Source: Acidobacteriota bacterium (GTDB lineage: Bacteria; Acidobacteriota; Terriglobia; Bryobacterales; UBA6623). Taken from it: 64,000 nt of DNA. The notes beneath the pieces are model-generated. The model was not told where the DNA came from. It ran no database searches and saw only the letters and a program-made list of their open reading frames with translations. Below are positions 25,865 to 34,887 of this stretch, in pieces; position 1 is the first letter of the stretch, and each line of letters opens with the position of its first letter. Location: assembly GCA_016125275.1 (NCBI GenBank), contig WGMB01000003.1, positions 620,001-684,000 on the forward strand. The letters are read 5' to 3'. A program made the translations under genes and the position numbers.

Positions 25865-26395
25865 TTAGTCTAGCTGGGCCGGACCCGGACCCTGCGGAAA
25901 GACTTCTTCCGGCGCGACGCGCAAATCGAAATCCGGCAGCTCCAGCGCGGAGACCCTGCGTAGTTCAACGTCAGTCGCCTTGTAGAGTTCACGGCTGTCC
26001 GGGTCAGCCAGCCAGATGTGGGCGACGCCGGACCCTTCGTACGCGTGGACTCGCCGTCGCAAGCCGCTCCAGGTATCCCACGGCGACAAGACTTCGACGA
26101 TCAACAGCGGCGGTTGCTCGGCGATCCGCCCCGAGGGTTCGGAGCCCTCGAAGACAGCGATATCCGGCACACGCACACCGTCGCCGGCCACTCGCATGGG
26201 GACTTCCACGTAGCAGTGCAGCCCCCTCGGTTCTGCCATCTTTCCCAACAGAAGATGGATTTTGCTTTGAACCCTGGAATGCTCCAGGCTCGTCATCGAG
26301 CGCTCCGCCAACTCGCCGTCGACGTACTCCGGCGCCGGCCCCTCGAACTCCGTCTCGAGGTAATCCCGCAGCGAAATTTGAGCCTCCGCCGACAT
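25865..26395 (-). CDS. Uma2 family (DUF820) PD-(D/E)XK nuclease-like protein
   Basis: This 176-aa protein has the Uma2 fold pattern: EYVDGELAERSMTSLEHSRVQSKIH near the N-terminus, VRVPDIAVFEG with the catalytic Asp, and PPLLIVEVLSPWDT with the catalytic Glu of the PD-(D/E)XK core. The family is abundant in cyanobacteria and some soil bacteria, and its biological role is unclear. It stands alone, with a TAGTCT -10 box 8 nt before its ATG. Confidence 0.85.
   Translation of the reverse strand: MSAEAQISLRDYLETEFEGPAPEYVDGELAERSMTSLEHSRVQSKIHLLLGKMAEPRGLHCYVEVPMRVAGDGVRVPDIAVFEGSEPSGRIAEQPPLLIVEVLSPWDTWSGLRRRVHAYEGSGVAHIWLADPDSRELYKATDVELRRVSALELPDFDLRVAPEEVFPQGPGPAQLD
25867..25872 (-). promoter_or_regulatory. 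-10 hexamer TAGACT of the phosphodiesterase gene
   Basis: TAGACT on the minus strand ends 8 nt before the ATG at 25858 and overlaps the last codons of the Uma2 gene. AAAGAGG between them could serve as a Shine-Dalgarno sequence only in a transcript coming from further upstream. Confidence 0.45.
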
Positions 26396-26403
26396 TCACC
26401 CTC

Positions 26404-26409
26404 AGACTA
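26404..26409 (-). promoter_or_regulatory. -10 hexamer TAGTCT of the Uma2 gene
   Basis: TAGTCT (minus strand) ends 8 nt before the ATG at 26395, predicting a leaderless or nearly leaderless mRNA. Confidence 0.45.
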
Positions 26410-26414
26410 CGGCG

Positions 26415-27323
26415 TCAAAAACTATCCACTTCCCGATAGGCCGCGATCACCGCCTGCTCGCCCGCCTTCCCCGGCTTGGAGTTGCCGTGCTCCATGCCCA
26501 GCACGCCCTGGTAGCCCTTGCGGTGGATCCACCGGAAGACGTTCCTGTAATTGATCTCGCCCGTGGTAGGCTCCTTGCGGCCCGGGTTGTCGCCGATCTG
26601 GATATAGCCGATCTCGTCCCAGGCCATCTCCATGTTGGGGATCAGGTTCCCGATGTCGATCTGCTGGTGGTACAGGTCATCCAGAATCTTGCACGACGGC
26701 GAACCCACGCCCTTGCAGATGCCGTAGCCCTGCGGCACGCCCCGCAGGAACAGCCCCGGGTGGTTCGTATACCAGTTGAGCGGTTCCAGCACCATCACCA
26801 GCCCCGCCGGCTCGCAGACCTCGCACATCGCCTTCAGGTTGGTGATGCAGTTGCCGGTCTGGTAGCCCGGATCGAGCTTCTGGTTCACGGCCCCCGGCAC
26901 CACCGTCGTCCACTTGGCGTTTAGGCGCTTGGACGCTTCCACGGCTTCGCGCATCTCCGCCTTCAGCGTCTCCTGGTAGGCCTTGTCCGTCTTGGTCACG
27001 AAGTCGAACTCCGCAAAGCGCCCCTTGCCGTAGGAGACGAACACGCCCATCGTCATGCCCAGCCGTTCGAGCTTCTTGCCGATCGCTTTCTGCTCTTCCA
27101 CCGGCCGCTGGTTGGCGCTGTTGTCTTCCCAGGCCGTAAAGCCCTGGTCGGCCGCGAACTGGATCTGGTCGAGCACGTCTTCACCGGCGTGCTCCTTGAA
27201 CATGCCGGGGTGCGGCGCGTACTTGAGCTGAAACTTGGCCGCATTCGAAGCGCGCGACGGCGATGCCGCAACAGCGGCGGCCGCGGCGGCAAGGCCGGCG
27301 GAGAGAAAACGTCTGCGGTGCAT
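26415..27323 (-). CDS. Tat-exported hydroxypyruvate isomerase-like TIM-barrel protein
   Basis: This 302-aa protein begins with a twin-arginine signal (MHRRRFLSAGLAAAAAAVAA). An AP-endonuclease-2-like TIM barrel follows, with LKYAPHPGMF near the start, VMVLEPLNW (metal-binding Glu), LDDLYHQQI (Asp/His), IGYIQIGDNPGRKEP and GVLGMEHGNSKPG (Glu). These match hydroxypyruvate isomerase (Hyi) and related sugar isomerases. An exported Hyi-like enzyme is common in Acidobacteriota and Planctomycetota secretomes, and its substrate is unknown. AGGAG precedes the start, so it has a conventional leader. Confidence 0.82.
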   Translation of the reverse strand: MHRRRFLSAGLAAAAAAVAASPSRASNAAKFQLKYAPHPGMFKEHAGEDVLDQIQFAADQGFTAWEDNSANQRPVEEQKAIGKKLERLGMTMGVFVSYGKGRFAEFDFVTKTDKAYQETLKAEMREAVEASKRLNAKWTTVVPGAVNQKLDPGYQTGNCITNLKAMCEVCEPAGLVMVLEPLNWYTNHPGLFLRGVPQGYGICKGVGSPSCKILDDLYHQQIDIGNLIPNMEMAWDEIGYIQIGDNPGRKEPTTGEINYRNVFRWIHRKGYQGVLGMEHGNSKPGKAGEQAVIAAYREVDSF

Positions 27324-27348
27324 GCTGGGCTCCTGAGCGGAAACCCGG

Positions 27349-28572
27349 TTATTGTCGCACAGCGGCCCCGAGCGCCTGCGCCGGCTCGCGCAGGGGGGAA
27401 GGATACTGCTCGACCACCAGGGCGTACTGCTCGAACAGCCTCTCGAACACCCGGTCCCATGAGTTCTCCACGGCGTGCTCGCGCGAGGCCAGCCGCATCG
27501 CGCGGTGCCTCGACGGATCGTCCATCAGCTCCGCGACGGTCTGGATGAAGTGTTCCTCGTCGCGCGCCACCACGCCCGTCTCGCCGTCCTTGATCAGGTA
27601 CTTCGGCCCCCCGCCGGTGGTCACCACGCAGGGCGTGCCGCACGCCATCGCCTCGTTGATCACGTTGCCGTAGGTGTCTGTGAACGACGGGAACACGAAC
27701 AGGTCGAAGTTGGCGAAAGCCCTCGCCAAGGCCTCGCCCTTGAGCACGCCCGGAAACGAGCCGTGCGACAACTGGCTCTCCAGCCAAGCCTGCTCGCCGC
27801 CGTGCCCCACCACCACGATGCGAAAGTTCGGCTTGCCGCGCGCCAGCAGCCCCTTCTCCAGCCGGTCCAGAAAGCGCACGTTCTTCTCCGACGAGATGCG
27901 CCCGACGTAGCCCAGCTCGAAGACGCCGTCCGTCCGGCTGCGCTTGTCCGGATGGAACAGCTCGATCTCCACGCCGCGCCGCATCAAGTGGACCGTCTTG
28001 CCGGTGCGCTGCTCCAGCATGGCGATTAGCTCCGGATTTGGCGCAAAGCAGGCCTTGGCCGCCCCATAGAGCTTGGTAAAGATCCCCAGCAGCTCGCGGT
28101 CCGCCCAAGCCGAAGCGCCCTTGCGCCAATGGAGCGGCAGCGGCGTCAGGATCTTTTCCAGCCGCCAAGCGGCGTACTCGTGGACGTTCGTGTGCCAGGA
28201 GGCCGTCATCGGCACCTTCATTCGTTTCGCCGCCAAGGCTGCCAGCAGGCCTACGTCGTTCGGCCCGGTGATGTGGATCAGGTCCGGCCGGAACTCCCGC
28301 AAAGCCCGCTCGGTGCGCCCCAGGTAGCGCATGAAGGCCGGGTCCGTCGCCAGGTCCTTCTCCACGCTGAACGAAAACAGCCCCCGGCGCAGCTCGTAGG
28401 TCGTCACCGAGCCGTCCTGGACCAAACGCGTCGCCGGGCCGGCGTGTGCGCTGAAGAACGGCAGGCCTCTTCGACGTGCGAAGGCGTCGAGCTGACGAGA
28501 AGTCAGCGCGACGCCGTTCACTTCGTGGAAGCTATCGGTGAACAGGGCCACCCGCGGGGGCCCCAGGCTCAC
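27349..28572 (-). CDS. GT4-family glycosyltransferase
   Basis: This 407-aa GT-B glycosyltransferase has an N-terminal acceptor domain (ALFTDSFHEVNGVA, then MTASWHTNVHEYAAW) and a C-terminal donor domain (ELGYVGRISSEKNVRFLDRL, and VFPSFTDTYGNVINEAMACGTPCV with the E-x7-E pattern). It resembles enzymes that glycosylate lipids, such as the MgtA/PimB group. The ORF track extends far upstream. The GTG at 28572 overlaps the PHP gene stop (GTGA), so the pair is translationally coupled. The acceptor is inferred to be a lipid or polysaccharide. Confidence 0.85.
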   Translation of the reverse strand: MSLGPPRVALFTDSFHEVNGVALTSRQLDAFARRRGLPFFSAHAGPATRLVQDGSVTTYELRRGLFSFSVEKDLATDPAFMRYLGRTERALREFRPDLIHITGPNDVGLLAALAAKRMKVPMTASWHTNVHEYAAWRLEKILTPLPLHWRKGASAWADRELLGIFTKLYGAAKACFAPNPELIAMLEQRTGKTVHLMRRGVEIELFHPDKRSRTDGVFELGYVGRISSEKNVRFLDRLEKGLLARGKPNFRIVVVGHGGEQAWLESQLSHGSFPGVLKGEALARAFANFDLFVFPSFTDTYGNVINEAMACGTPCVVTTGGGPKYLIKDGETGVVARDEEHFIQTVAELMDDPSRHRAMRLASREHAVENSWDRVFERLFEQYALVVEQYPSPLREPAQALGAAVRQ

Positions 28573-29699
28573 AGGGCGGCCTCGGGGCTCTCCGCCATCC
28601 GCATCCAGGCCGGCCGCAGCCGCGGGCTCGTCAAAATGTGCGCGCCGTTGATCACGCGCCGCATGATGAACGGCTCCCCGTTCTCGAAGAACGCCGTAAA
28701 CGGCTTGATCGAGTCGTCGATGCAGTGGCGGTACACCCGCTCGCTCCAGCGCACTTTGCCGTTGGCGTGCTCCGGATGGTCCGCCAAAATGTCCGCCATC
28801 GACTGGATCACCCGCAACACCAGGGGATCGTGGAACTGCGGCATCACCAGCACCTTGCTCGGCGCGCCGTCGCGGAACTCCTCCACGAACTCCGCAAACG
28901 TCGACGCTTTGGTCAAGTTCAGCGTCGCATTGGGCTCCCGCCCGTGCCGGTCGCCGCCGGAGATCAGGGGCATGTTGAGCTGCTTGGACAGCTTCACCAC
29001 CTTGCGGTTCTCCGTCCAAGACCGCAGGCCGTTGATCTCCAAAGCGTGCAGGTACGGACGGTACTCGGCGATGAACTGCCGCATGACCTTGTCGTGGTAC
29101 TCGGCGCCCAGCCAAGGCTGATCCCAGTACGGGTGGTTGAAGATGATCAGCACGTCCGGGTTCGACGACAGCTCGTGGAACATGTCCCGCAGCGTCTTCT
29201 TGTCCGGATTCGCCGTCAGCTCCGCCATCCGCCGCATCATCTCCACCGCCCAGCGCGGATGCAGATTGTGCACGCCGATGTGGAAGTAGGTCTTCTCGTA
29301 CGGCGTCGTCCACTCCACCGAGATCGGCGCGTCCCGGTTGTCGGCGATCATCTGCAACTGCAGCGGCGCCTCGATGTTGTCGTGGTCGGAGATCGACACC
29401 AGCGGCTTCAGCCCAAGCCCTTCGATCTGCCCCTTCTCGATCCGCAACGCCTGACCCGGCGACCAGGGCGAGGTCCACCACATCCGGCCGACCTGCTCCT
29501 TCAGATCCGTCGTCTCGCTGTACTTGCGCATCTGGTTCCGGATGAACCAGTTGAAGAACTTCGATTTCTTCGCAATCCGAGCAATGAAGGCAGTGCTTTC
29601 CTTCGAGTGCATCGTGTGGCTGTGCAGGGATACGCCGGTGCGAAATCCCTTGACGGCTTCCGGCTCGCGAACAAAATAGTGCAGGCTGCTGTTCTTCAC
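28569..29699 (-). CDS. PHP-domain metal-dependent phosphoesterase-like protein
   Basis: This 376-aa cytosolic protein has PHP-superfamily metal motifs: HSHTMHS at about residue 26, SISDHDN at about 107, NHPYWDQP at about 188 and SGGDRHGREPN at about 245. The ORF track starts at 29747. The GTG at 29699 with GAGGAG 5 bp upstream on the minus strand is preferred. It is coupled by a 4-bp overlap to a GT4 glycosyltransferase. PHP-GT neighbours suggest removal of a phosphate from a glycolipid or sugar precursor, but no substrate can be read. Confidence 0.8.
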   Translation of the reverse strand: MKNSSLHYFVREPEAVKGFRTGVSLHSHTMHSKESTAFIARIAKKSKFFNWFIRNQMRKYSETTDLKEQVGRMWWTSPWSPGQALRIEKGQIEGLGLKPLVSISDHDNIEAPLQLQMIADNRDAPISVEWTTPYEKTYFHIGVHNLHPRWAVEMMRRMAELTANPDKKTLRDMFHELSSNPDVLIIFNHPYWDQPWLGAEYHDKVMRQFIAEYRPYLHALEINGLRSWTENRKVVKLSKQLNMPLISGGDRHGREPNATLNLTKASTFAEFVEEFRDGAPSKVLVMPQFHDPLVLRVIQSMADILADHPEHANGKVRWSERVYRHCIDDSIKPFTAFFENGEPFIMRRVINGAHILTSPRLRPAWMRMAESPEAAL

Positions 29700-30106
29700 G
29701 GTTTCTCCTCGATCCGCATCTTCAGGCGCACTCGGCCGGAGACGCATCCTCCGTCGATGGAGGACCCACGGCTTTTCAACACGACATCAGGATTTGGGCC
29801 GCTGAGGCGTCCCCTCCGCGAGCCGCCTCGAAGGGCGGCGTTGGGAGCGGGAGAGTAACGCAGAGCGATCACAAGTCGAGCGCGGCGCCGTCGCCAGTCG
29901 GTTCTTCCTGCGGCGGAAGATGCCGGCACTTGCGGCGCTGTTACGAACTCAGGATCGACCCAAGCGGTTCCAGTCGGATTGCAAGCCGGTTGAGATCTCG
30001 TTAAAACAAACTTCCTCAGGTCTGTTTGACCTGATCGAGCTTTGCCTTCAATGGTAGACGCCCCCGGGCGCCCGAGGCAACCTGGCGGTTGCGGCGCCGG
30101 GAGCCC
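29700..30106 (-). other. intergenic leader between glnD and the PHP-GT operon
   Basis: These 407 bp hold no credible gene. The 77-codon minus-strand ORF is compositionally poor and overlaps the PHP Shine-Dalgarno sequence. Two inverted repeats lie close to the glnD stop: GCAACC/GGTTGC at 30077-30092 and TCAGGTC/GACCTGA at 30016-30034. Read on the minus strand, the second is followed by GGAAGTTTGTTTT, a weak T-rich tract, so it may end glnD transcription. The remainder is presumably the PHP promoter region, with no obvious boxes. Confidence 0.45.
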
Positions 30107-32680
30107 TCAAGCGGCCTTCGAGCGGCAAGCGCCGCGCAGATCGCTGAGCACTTGCTGCGCTTCTTCGGGGCTCAGCTTCCGCCCCTCGGCCACCACGTAG
30201 AACACGTCGATCGCCCGTCGCCCCTGCGTTTCGCTCAGCACCACCTCGATGCTGCAACCGTTGCGGGAGAAGGCGCTGGTGAGGTCGTAGAGCAGCCCCG
30301 TGCGGTCCTCGGCGATCACGTGAAAGATCGTCGCCCGCGACGACGTCTCGTTGTCGCATGAGACGTCCGGCTCCAGCGGCGTCCGCCCGCGCGATCCCAA
30401 AAAGCGCCGCCGCCGCCCGAGCATTTTCTGCACGTCCTCGCGGCCTTCCACCACGCGCCGCAAGGTGCGGGCGAGCTGCCTGCGGTCGTGTTCGTCGAGC
30501 TCGGCCGCCCGTCCGTCGGTCAGCGTCACCGTGAACGTGTCCAGCACCAGCCCCTGCGCGTTCGAGAACGCCTCGGCCCGCTCGATGTTGAGCCCGAAGC
30601 CCGCCATCGCGGCGCACAGCGACGCAAACAGGAACGGCCGATCCCAGGTCAGCACCGTCACCTCGTAGAGAGACTCCCGCCGCTCGACCTCCGCCGCCGC
30701 CACCCGCTCGTCGAGCTGCCGGCTCAGCCGATAGTGCGTGATCACCTGGTCGGGCGAGTGCGTCCGCAGGTAGCGCTCGGGGAACCCTTCGAGGAACGAC
30801 GCCACGCCGGCCCGCTCGTCCGGGTCCGCCACCTGCGCCAGCACCGGCGCCGCCGCCTTGCCGCCGATGCGGCGGTCGCCCGTCTCTCCCGTCAGCCGAT
30901 TGAACGCCGACAAGTAGAGCTGCCACAGCAGCTCCTTGCGCCAATCCGTCATCGCCCGCGGATTGACGGCCGAGGTGTCGGCGTAGGTCAGCAGCGTCAG
31001 CGCCCGCAGGTTCTCGATCGTGCCGACGATCCCCACGAACTCTTCGATCGTCTCCGGGTCGGAGATGTCGCGCTTGGTCAAAAAGTGCGACATCACCAGG
31101 TGCTGCTCCACCAGAAAGCGCACCTGCCGCTGGTCGCGCGCGTCCAGCCCCATCCGCTGCATCGCCCCGGCCACGGCCTTGCCGCTCTCGGTCACGTGCT
31201 CGGCTTCGGAGAAGGCCTTGCCCACATCGTGATACAGCAGCGCCAAATGCAGATTCGCCGGCGACTCGATCTCGTTGTAGAGCCGCGCGAACCGCGCCGT
31301 CATCTCGTCGGTTTCCTGCCCCAACTGGTGCAGCGTGCGGATCGCCAGCAGGGTGTGCTCGTCGACCGTGTAGCGGTGATAGAAGTCTCGAATCACCAGG
31401 CAGTCGATGGCTTCCAGCTCCGGGAACAATGCATACAGCGCCCCGGCGTCGTGCATCGCGCTGAGTGCGTCGTAGGCGTGCGGCTGCACCAGGATCTCCG
31501 CGATCAGCGGCCAGTGATTGCCGCCCGCCGCGATCCATGAGCGGAAGCCCTCGAGCCCGTCGGTCAGCAGCCGCTCAGTCGCCGGCGCCGGCGGAATCCC
31601 GTGCCGCGCCACGAACCGAAACAGCCGCAGCACGATCTCCGGATCGCTCTCGATCGCCTGGCTGTAGCGCAGGAAGATCCGCCCGTGCGTCACCGAGAAA
31701 TCCCGGTTCGACAAGCTCGACCGGCGGTTGCGCAGCAAGCTGAACAGCGACGCCCGCGAGGTCGCGTTCTCGTCGATCACCCGCTGCGCCAGCCGGCGGA
31801 TCGAGCGCACGTGCCGGAAGTAGTCGCGCATCCAGTCGGCCGCACTCGACACTTCCCGAAAAGCCTTGCCCGAGCCGTCGTGCGCGATCGTCTCCTGTAG
31901 GTCGAACGCCAGCCGGTTGCTGTCCCGTCCGCTGAAGTAGTGCAGGTAGCAGCGCAGCGCGAACAGGAACGGCCGCGCCTCTTCGAGCCCCGGACGCAGC
32001 TCGGCGGGAATGTGCTCGCCGCAAGCGGGAATGCGCTCGGAGTCGATGTGCGCCAACTGGCCCACCCAGCACGCCAGTTGCAGGTCCCGCAGCCCGCCCG
32101 GCCCTTCCTTGATGTCCGGCTCCAGGTGATAGATCGTGTCGCCGAACTCGCGGCGGCGCTCCTCCGCCAACTGGATCAAATTGCGAATCAGCGACTTGCG
32201 CTCGCGGACGAAGAACTTCGGCAGGTTGCGGCTGGCCAGCTCCTCGAACACCACACGGTCCCCGGCCAGAAAGCGCAGATCCAGCAGACTGATGTGCAGC
32301 TCGGCGTTGCCGTCGGCCAAGCGCATCAGCTCCGAGACGGTCCGCACCGACTGCGAGACCCGCAACTGCGCGTCCCACAGGGCGGTCAGCAGTTGCGCCA
32401 ATGCTTCTTTGCCCTTGTCGGCCGTGCTCTCCTTGTCGAACAGAAACAGCAGGTCGACGTCGGAGTAGGGGAACAGCTCGGAGCGGCCGTACCCGCCCAC
32501 GGCCAGCACGGCGCAGCCGTCGCGCAACGCAGCGGGCCAGAGGCGCTCGAACAGGCCGGTGACAATCTGGTCCACCGTTTCGGAGCGGTCCCGCGTGGCG
32601 GCGACGCCGTCGCCACGCTCGAAAAACGCGGAATTGATCCGCTCCATGCTCTGCGCGTGGAACGTCAAGAGGTCGTTCAT
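30107..32680 (-). CDS. glnD: bifunctional PII uridylyltransferase/uridylyl-removing enzyme
   Basis: This 857-aa protein has the normal domain order. A nucleotidyltransferase domain carries GGYGRSELFPYSDVDLLFL (D74, D76). A helical glutamine-responsive linker follows, then an HD domain with LLYHDVGKAFSEAEH (about 435-560) that removes UMP, and two C-terminal ACT domains (about 670-750 and 785-850). It uridylylates PII at Tyr51 when glutamine is low and deuridylylates it when glutamine is high. Its place directly after amtB-glnB fits this role. The start region lacks a clear Shine-Dalgarno sequence. Confidence 0.93.
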   Translation of the reverse strand: MNDLLTFHAQSMERINSAFFERGDGVAATRDRSETVDQIVTGLFERLWPAALRDGCAVLAVGGYGRSELFPYSDVDLLFLFDKESTADKGKEALAQLLTALWDAQLRVSQSVRTVSELMRLADGNAELHISLLDLRFLAGDRVVFEELASRNLPKFFVRERKSLIRNLIQLAEERRREFGDTIYHLEPDIKEGPGGLRDLQLACWVGQLAHIDSERIPACGEHIPAELRPGLEEARPFLFALRCYLHYFSGRDSNRLAFDLQETIAHDGSGKAFREVSSAADWMRDYFRHVRSIRRLAQRVIDENATSRASLFSLLRNRRSSLSNRDFSVTHGRIFLRYSQAIESDPEIVLRLFRFVARHGIPPAPATERLLTDGLEGFRSWIAAGGNHWPLIAEILVQPHAYDALSAMHDAGALYALFPELEAIDCLVIRDFYHRYTVDEHTLLAIRTLHQLGQETDEMTARFARLYNEIESPANLHLALLYHDVGKAFSEAEHVTESGKAVAGAMQRMGLDARDQRQVRFLVEQHLVMSHFLTKRDISDPETIEEFVGIVGTIENLRALTLLTYADTSAVNPRAMTDWRKELLWQLYLSAFNRLTGETGDRRIGGKAAAPVLAQVADPDERAGVASFLEGFPERYLRTHSPDQVITHYRLSRQLDERVAAAEVERRESLYEVTVLTWDRPFLFASLCAAMAGFGLNIERAEAFSNAQGLVLDTFTVTLTDGRAAELDEHDRRQLARTLRRVVEGREDVQKMLGRRRRFLGSRGRTPLEPDVSCDNETSSRATIFHVIAEDRTGLLYDLTSAFSRNGCSIEVVLSETQGRRAIDVFYVVAEGRKLSPEEAQQVLSDLRGACRSKAA

Positions 32681-32766
32681 GAACGGTAGGGCTGCCTTTA
32701 TTTCAGCAAATGCTGTCGTCGCGCAGTCACTGTCTGGGCCGGATGTTCACTCAATAAATGCGGCGG

Positions 32767-32799
32767 CCCGTCGTCGCCATCCGGCTTGGCGACGACGGG
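32767..32799 (-). terminator. 12-bp inverted repeat between glnB and glnD
   Basis: A perfect stem (CCCGTCGTCGCC/GGCGACGACGGG) with a 9-nt loop lies in the 188-bp gap between the glnB stop and the glnD start. The sequence after it on the minus strand (CCGCCGCATTTATT) has only a weak T tract. It may be a partial terminator or processing site that lowers glnD expression relative to amtB-glnB. Confidence 0.55.
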
Positions 32800-32868
32800 G
32801 CCTGGGACGAATCCTGTGGGAGGAACGGCCCGCCTTCTAAAACAGCTCGAGCGGCGGATGGGCCGGCG

Positions 32869-33207
32869 CTAGAGGGCGGCGTCCCCGGTCTCGCTGTTGC
32901 GAATCCGGATCGCTTCCTCCACCGGGAAGATGAAGACCTTGCCGTCTCCGATCTTGCCCGTGCGGGCGGCTTCGACAACGGCCTTCACCGTCTCTTCGAT
33001 CCGCTCATCGGCGACAACGACCTCGATCTTGACCTTCGGCAGCAGGTCCACCTCGTACTCTTGTCCGCGGTAAACCTCCTTGTGACCCTTTTGGCGGCCG
33101 TGGCCCCGAACGTCATAGATCGTCATGCCGTCCACGCCAACGCCTTTGAGGGCGTCGCGGACGTCGTCGAGTTTGTACGGTTGGATGATCGCTTCAATGC
33201 GCTTCAT
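32869..33207 (-). CDS. glnB: nitrogen regulatory protein P-II
   Basis: This 112-aa protein has the PII fold. The T-loop contains the uridylylation site Y51 in KEVYRGQEYEVDLLPK, the B-loop TGKIGDGKVF binds ATP, and the N-terminus MKRIEAIIQPYKLDDVRDAL is typical. It signals glutamine/2-oxoglutarate and ATP/ADP status, binding the AmtB transporter. GAGGAG precedes the ATG. It lies 62 bp after amtB and before glnD, so the three form a nitrogen-control unit. GlnB and GlnK cannot be told apart by sequence alone. Linkage to amtB favours a GlnK-like role. Confidence 0.95.
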   Translation of the reverse strand: MKRIEAIIQPYKLDDVRDALKGVGVDGMTIYDVRGHGRQKGHKEVYRGQEYEVDLLPKVKIEVVVADERIEETVKAVVEAARTGKIGDGKVFIFPVEEAIRIRNSETGDAAL

Positions 33208-33269
33208 GCTTAGCTCCTCAGCAGAATCCGATCGCTCGGAGAGGGCGCCCAGCGACGCCGCACCCCGTC

Positions 33270-34565
<1,296 letters not shown>

Positions 34566-34887
34566 CGCGAGACTCCTCTACCTACAAGGGTTGTTCCAAC
34601 AAGGGTTGCTTCCGTCGCCGCACGGGGGCGAATCCAGACCGACCTCCCTGGTCGAATCCGGTTCCATCGTCGTATGGCCCCGCTGGCAAAGCCAACAAGA
34701 AGCTTTCTATCCGAGGAATACGAATTTTTTATGCGGGTTCAGGCGTATCGCCGAGACCCCTTGCCAGGCCCAGGTCCGCGCAAATCAGCCGTCCACAAGG
34801 CCGGGAGCGCTATCGGACCGATCGAAGCTTTCTATTGCGCGGCCCCCGAAACGCCCCGCCGGAGCCGCTCACGCCGACGCCCGGGCA
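34566..34887. promoter_or_regulatory. divergent intergenic region between amtB and the GT-C-like gene
   Basis: These 322 bp separate divergently read genes and must hold the amtB promoter. Apart from the direct repeats, I see an AT-rich patch near 34708-34733 (CTTTCTATCC...GAATTTTTTATG). I see no sigma54 -24/-12 element with the invariant GG/GC at a usable distance. No small gene is evident. Confidence 0.4.
34584..34608. repeat. two direct copies of ACAAGGGTTG upstream of amtB
   Basis: Identical 10-mers at 34584-34593 and 34599-34608 repeat with a 15-bp period immediately 5' of the amtB Shine-Dalgarno sequence. They could be a regulator-binding pair or a small tandem duplication. Confidence 0.6.

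Noticed and set aside
23918-25873. 651-aa plus-strand ORF opposite the phosphodiesterase gene
   Set aside because: It is a shadow frame. The minus-strand protein has clear alkaline-phosphatase-superfamily motifs.
34566-34610. possible sigma54 promoter upstream of amtB (TGGAACAACCCTTGT)
   Set aside because: The -12 element has GT for the invariant GC, and the start would fall inside the Shine-Dalgarno sequence. It is better explained by the ACAAGGGTTG direct repeats.
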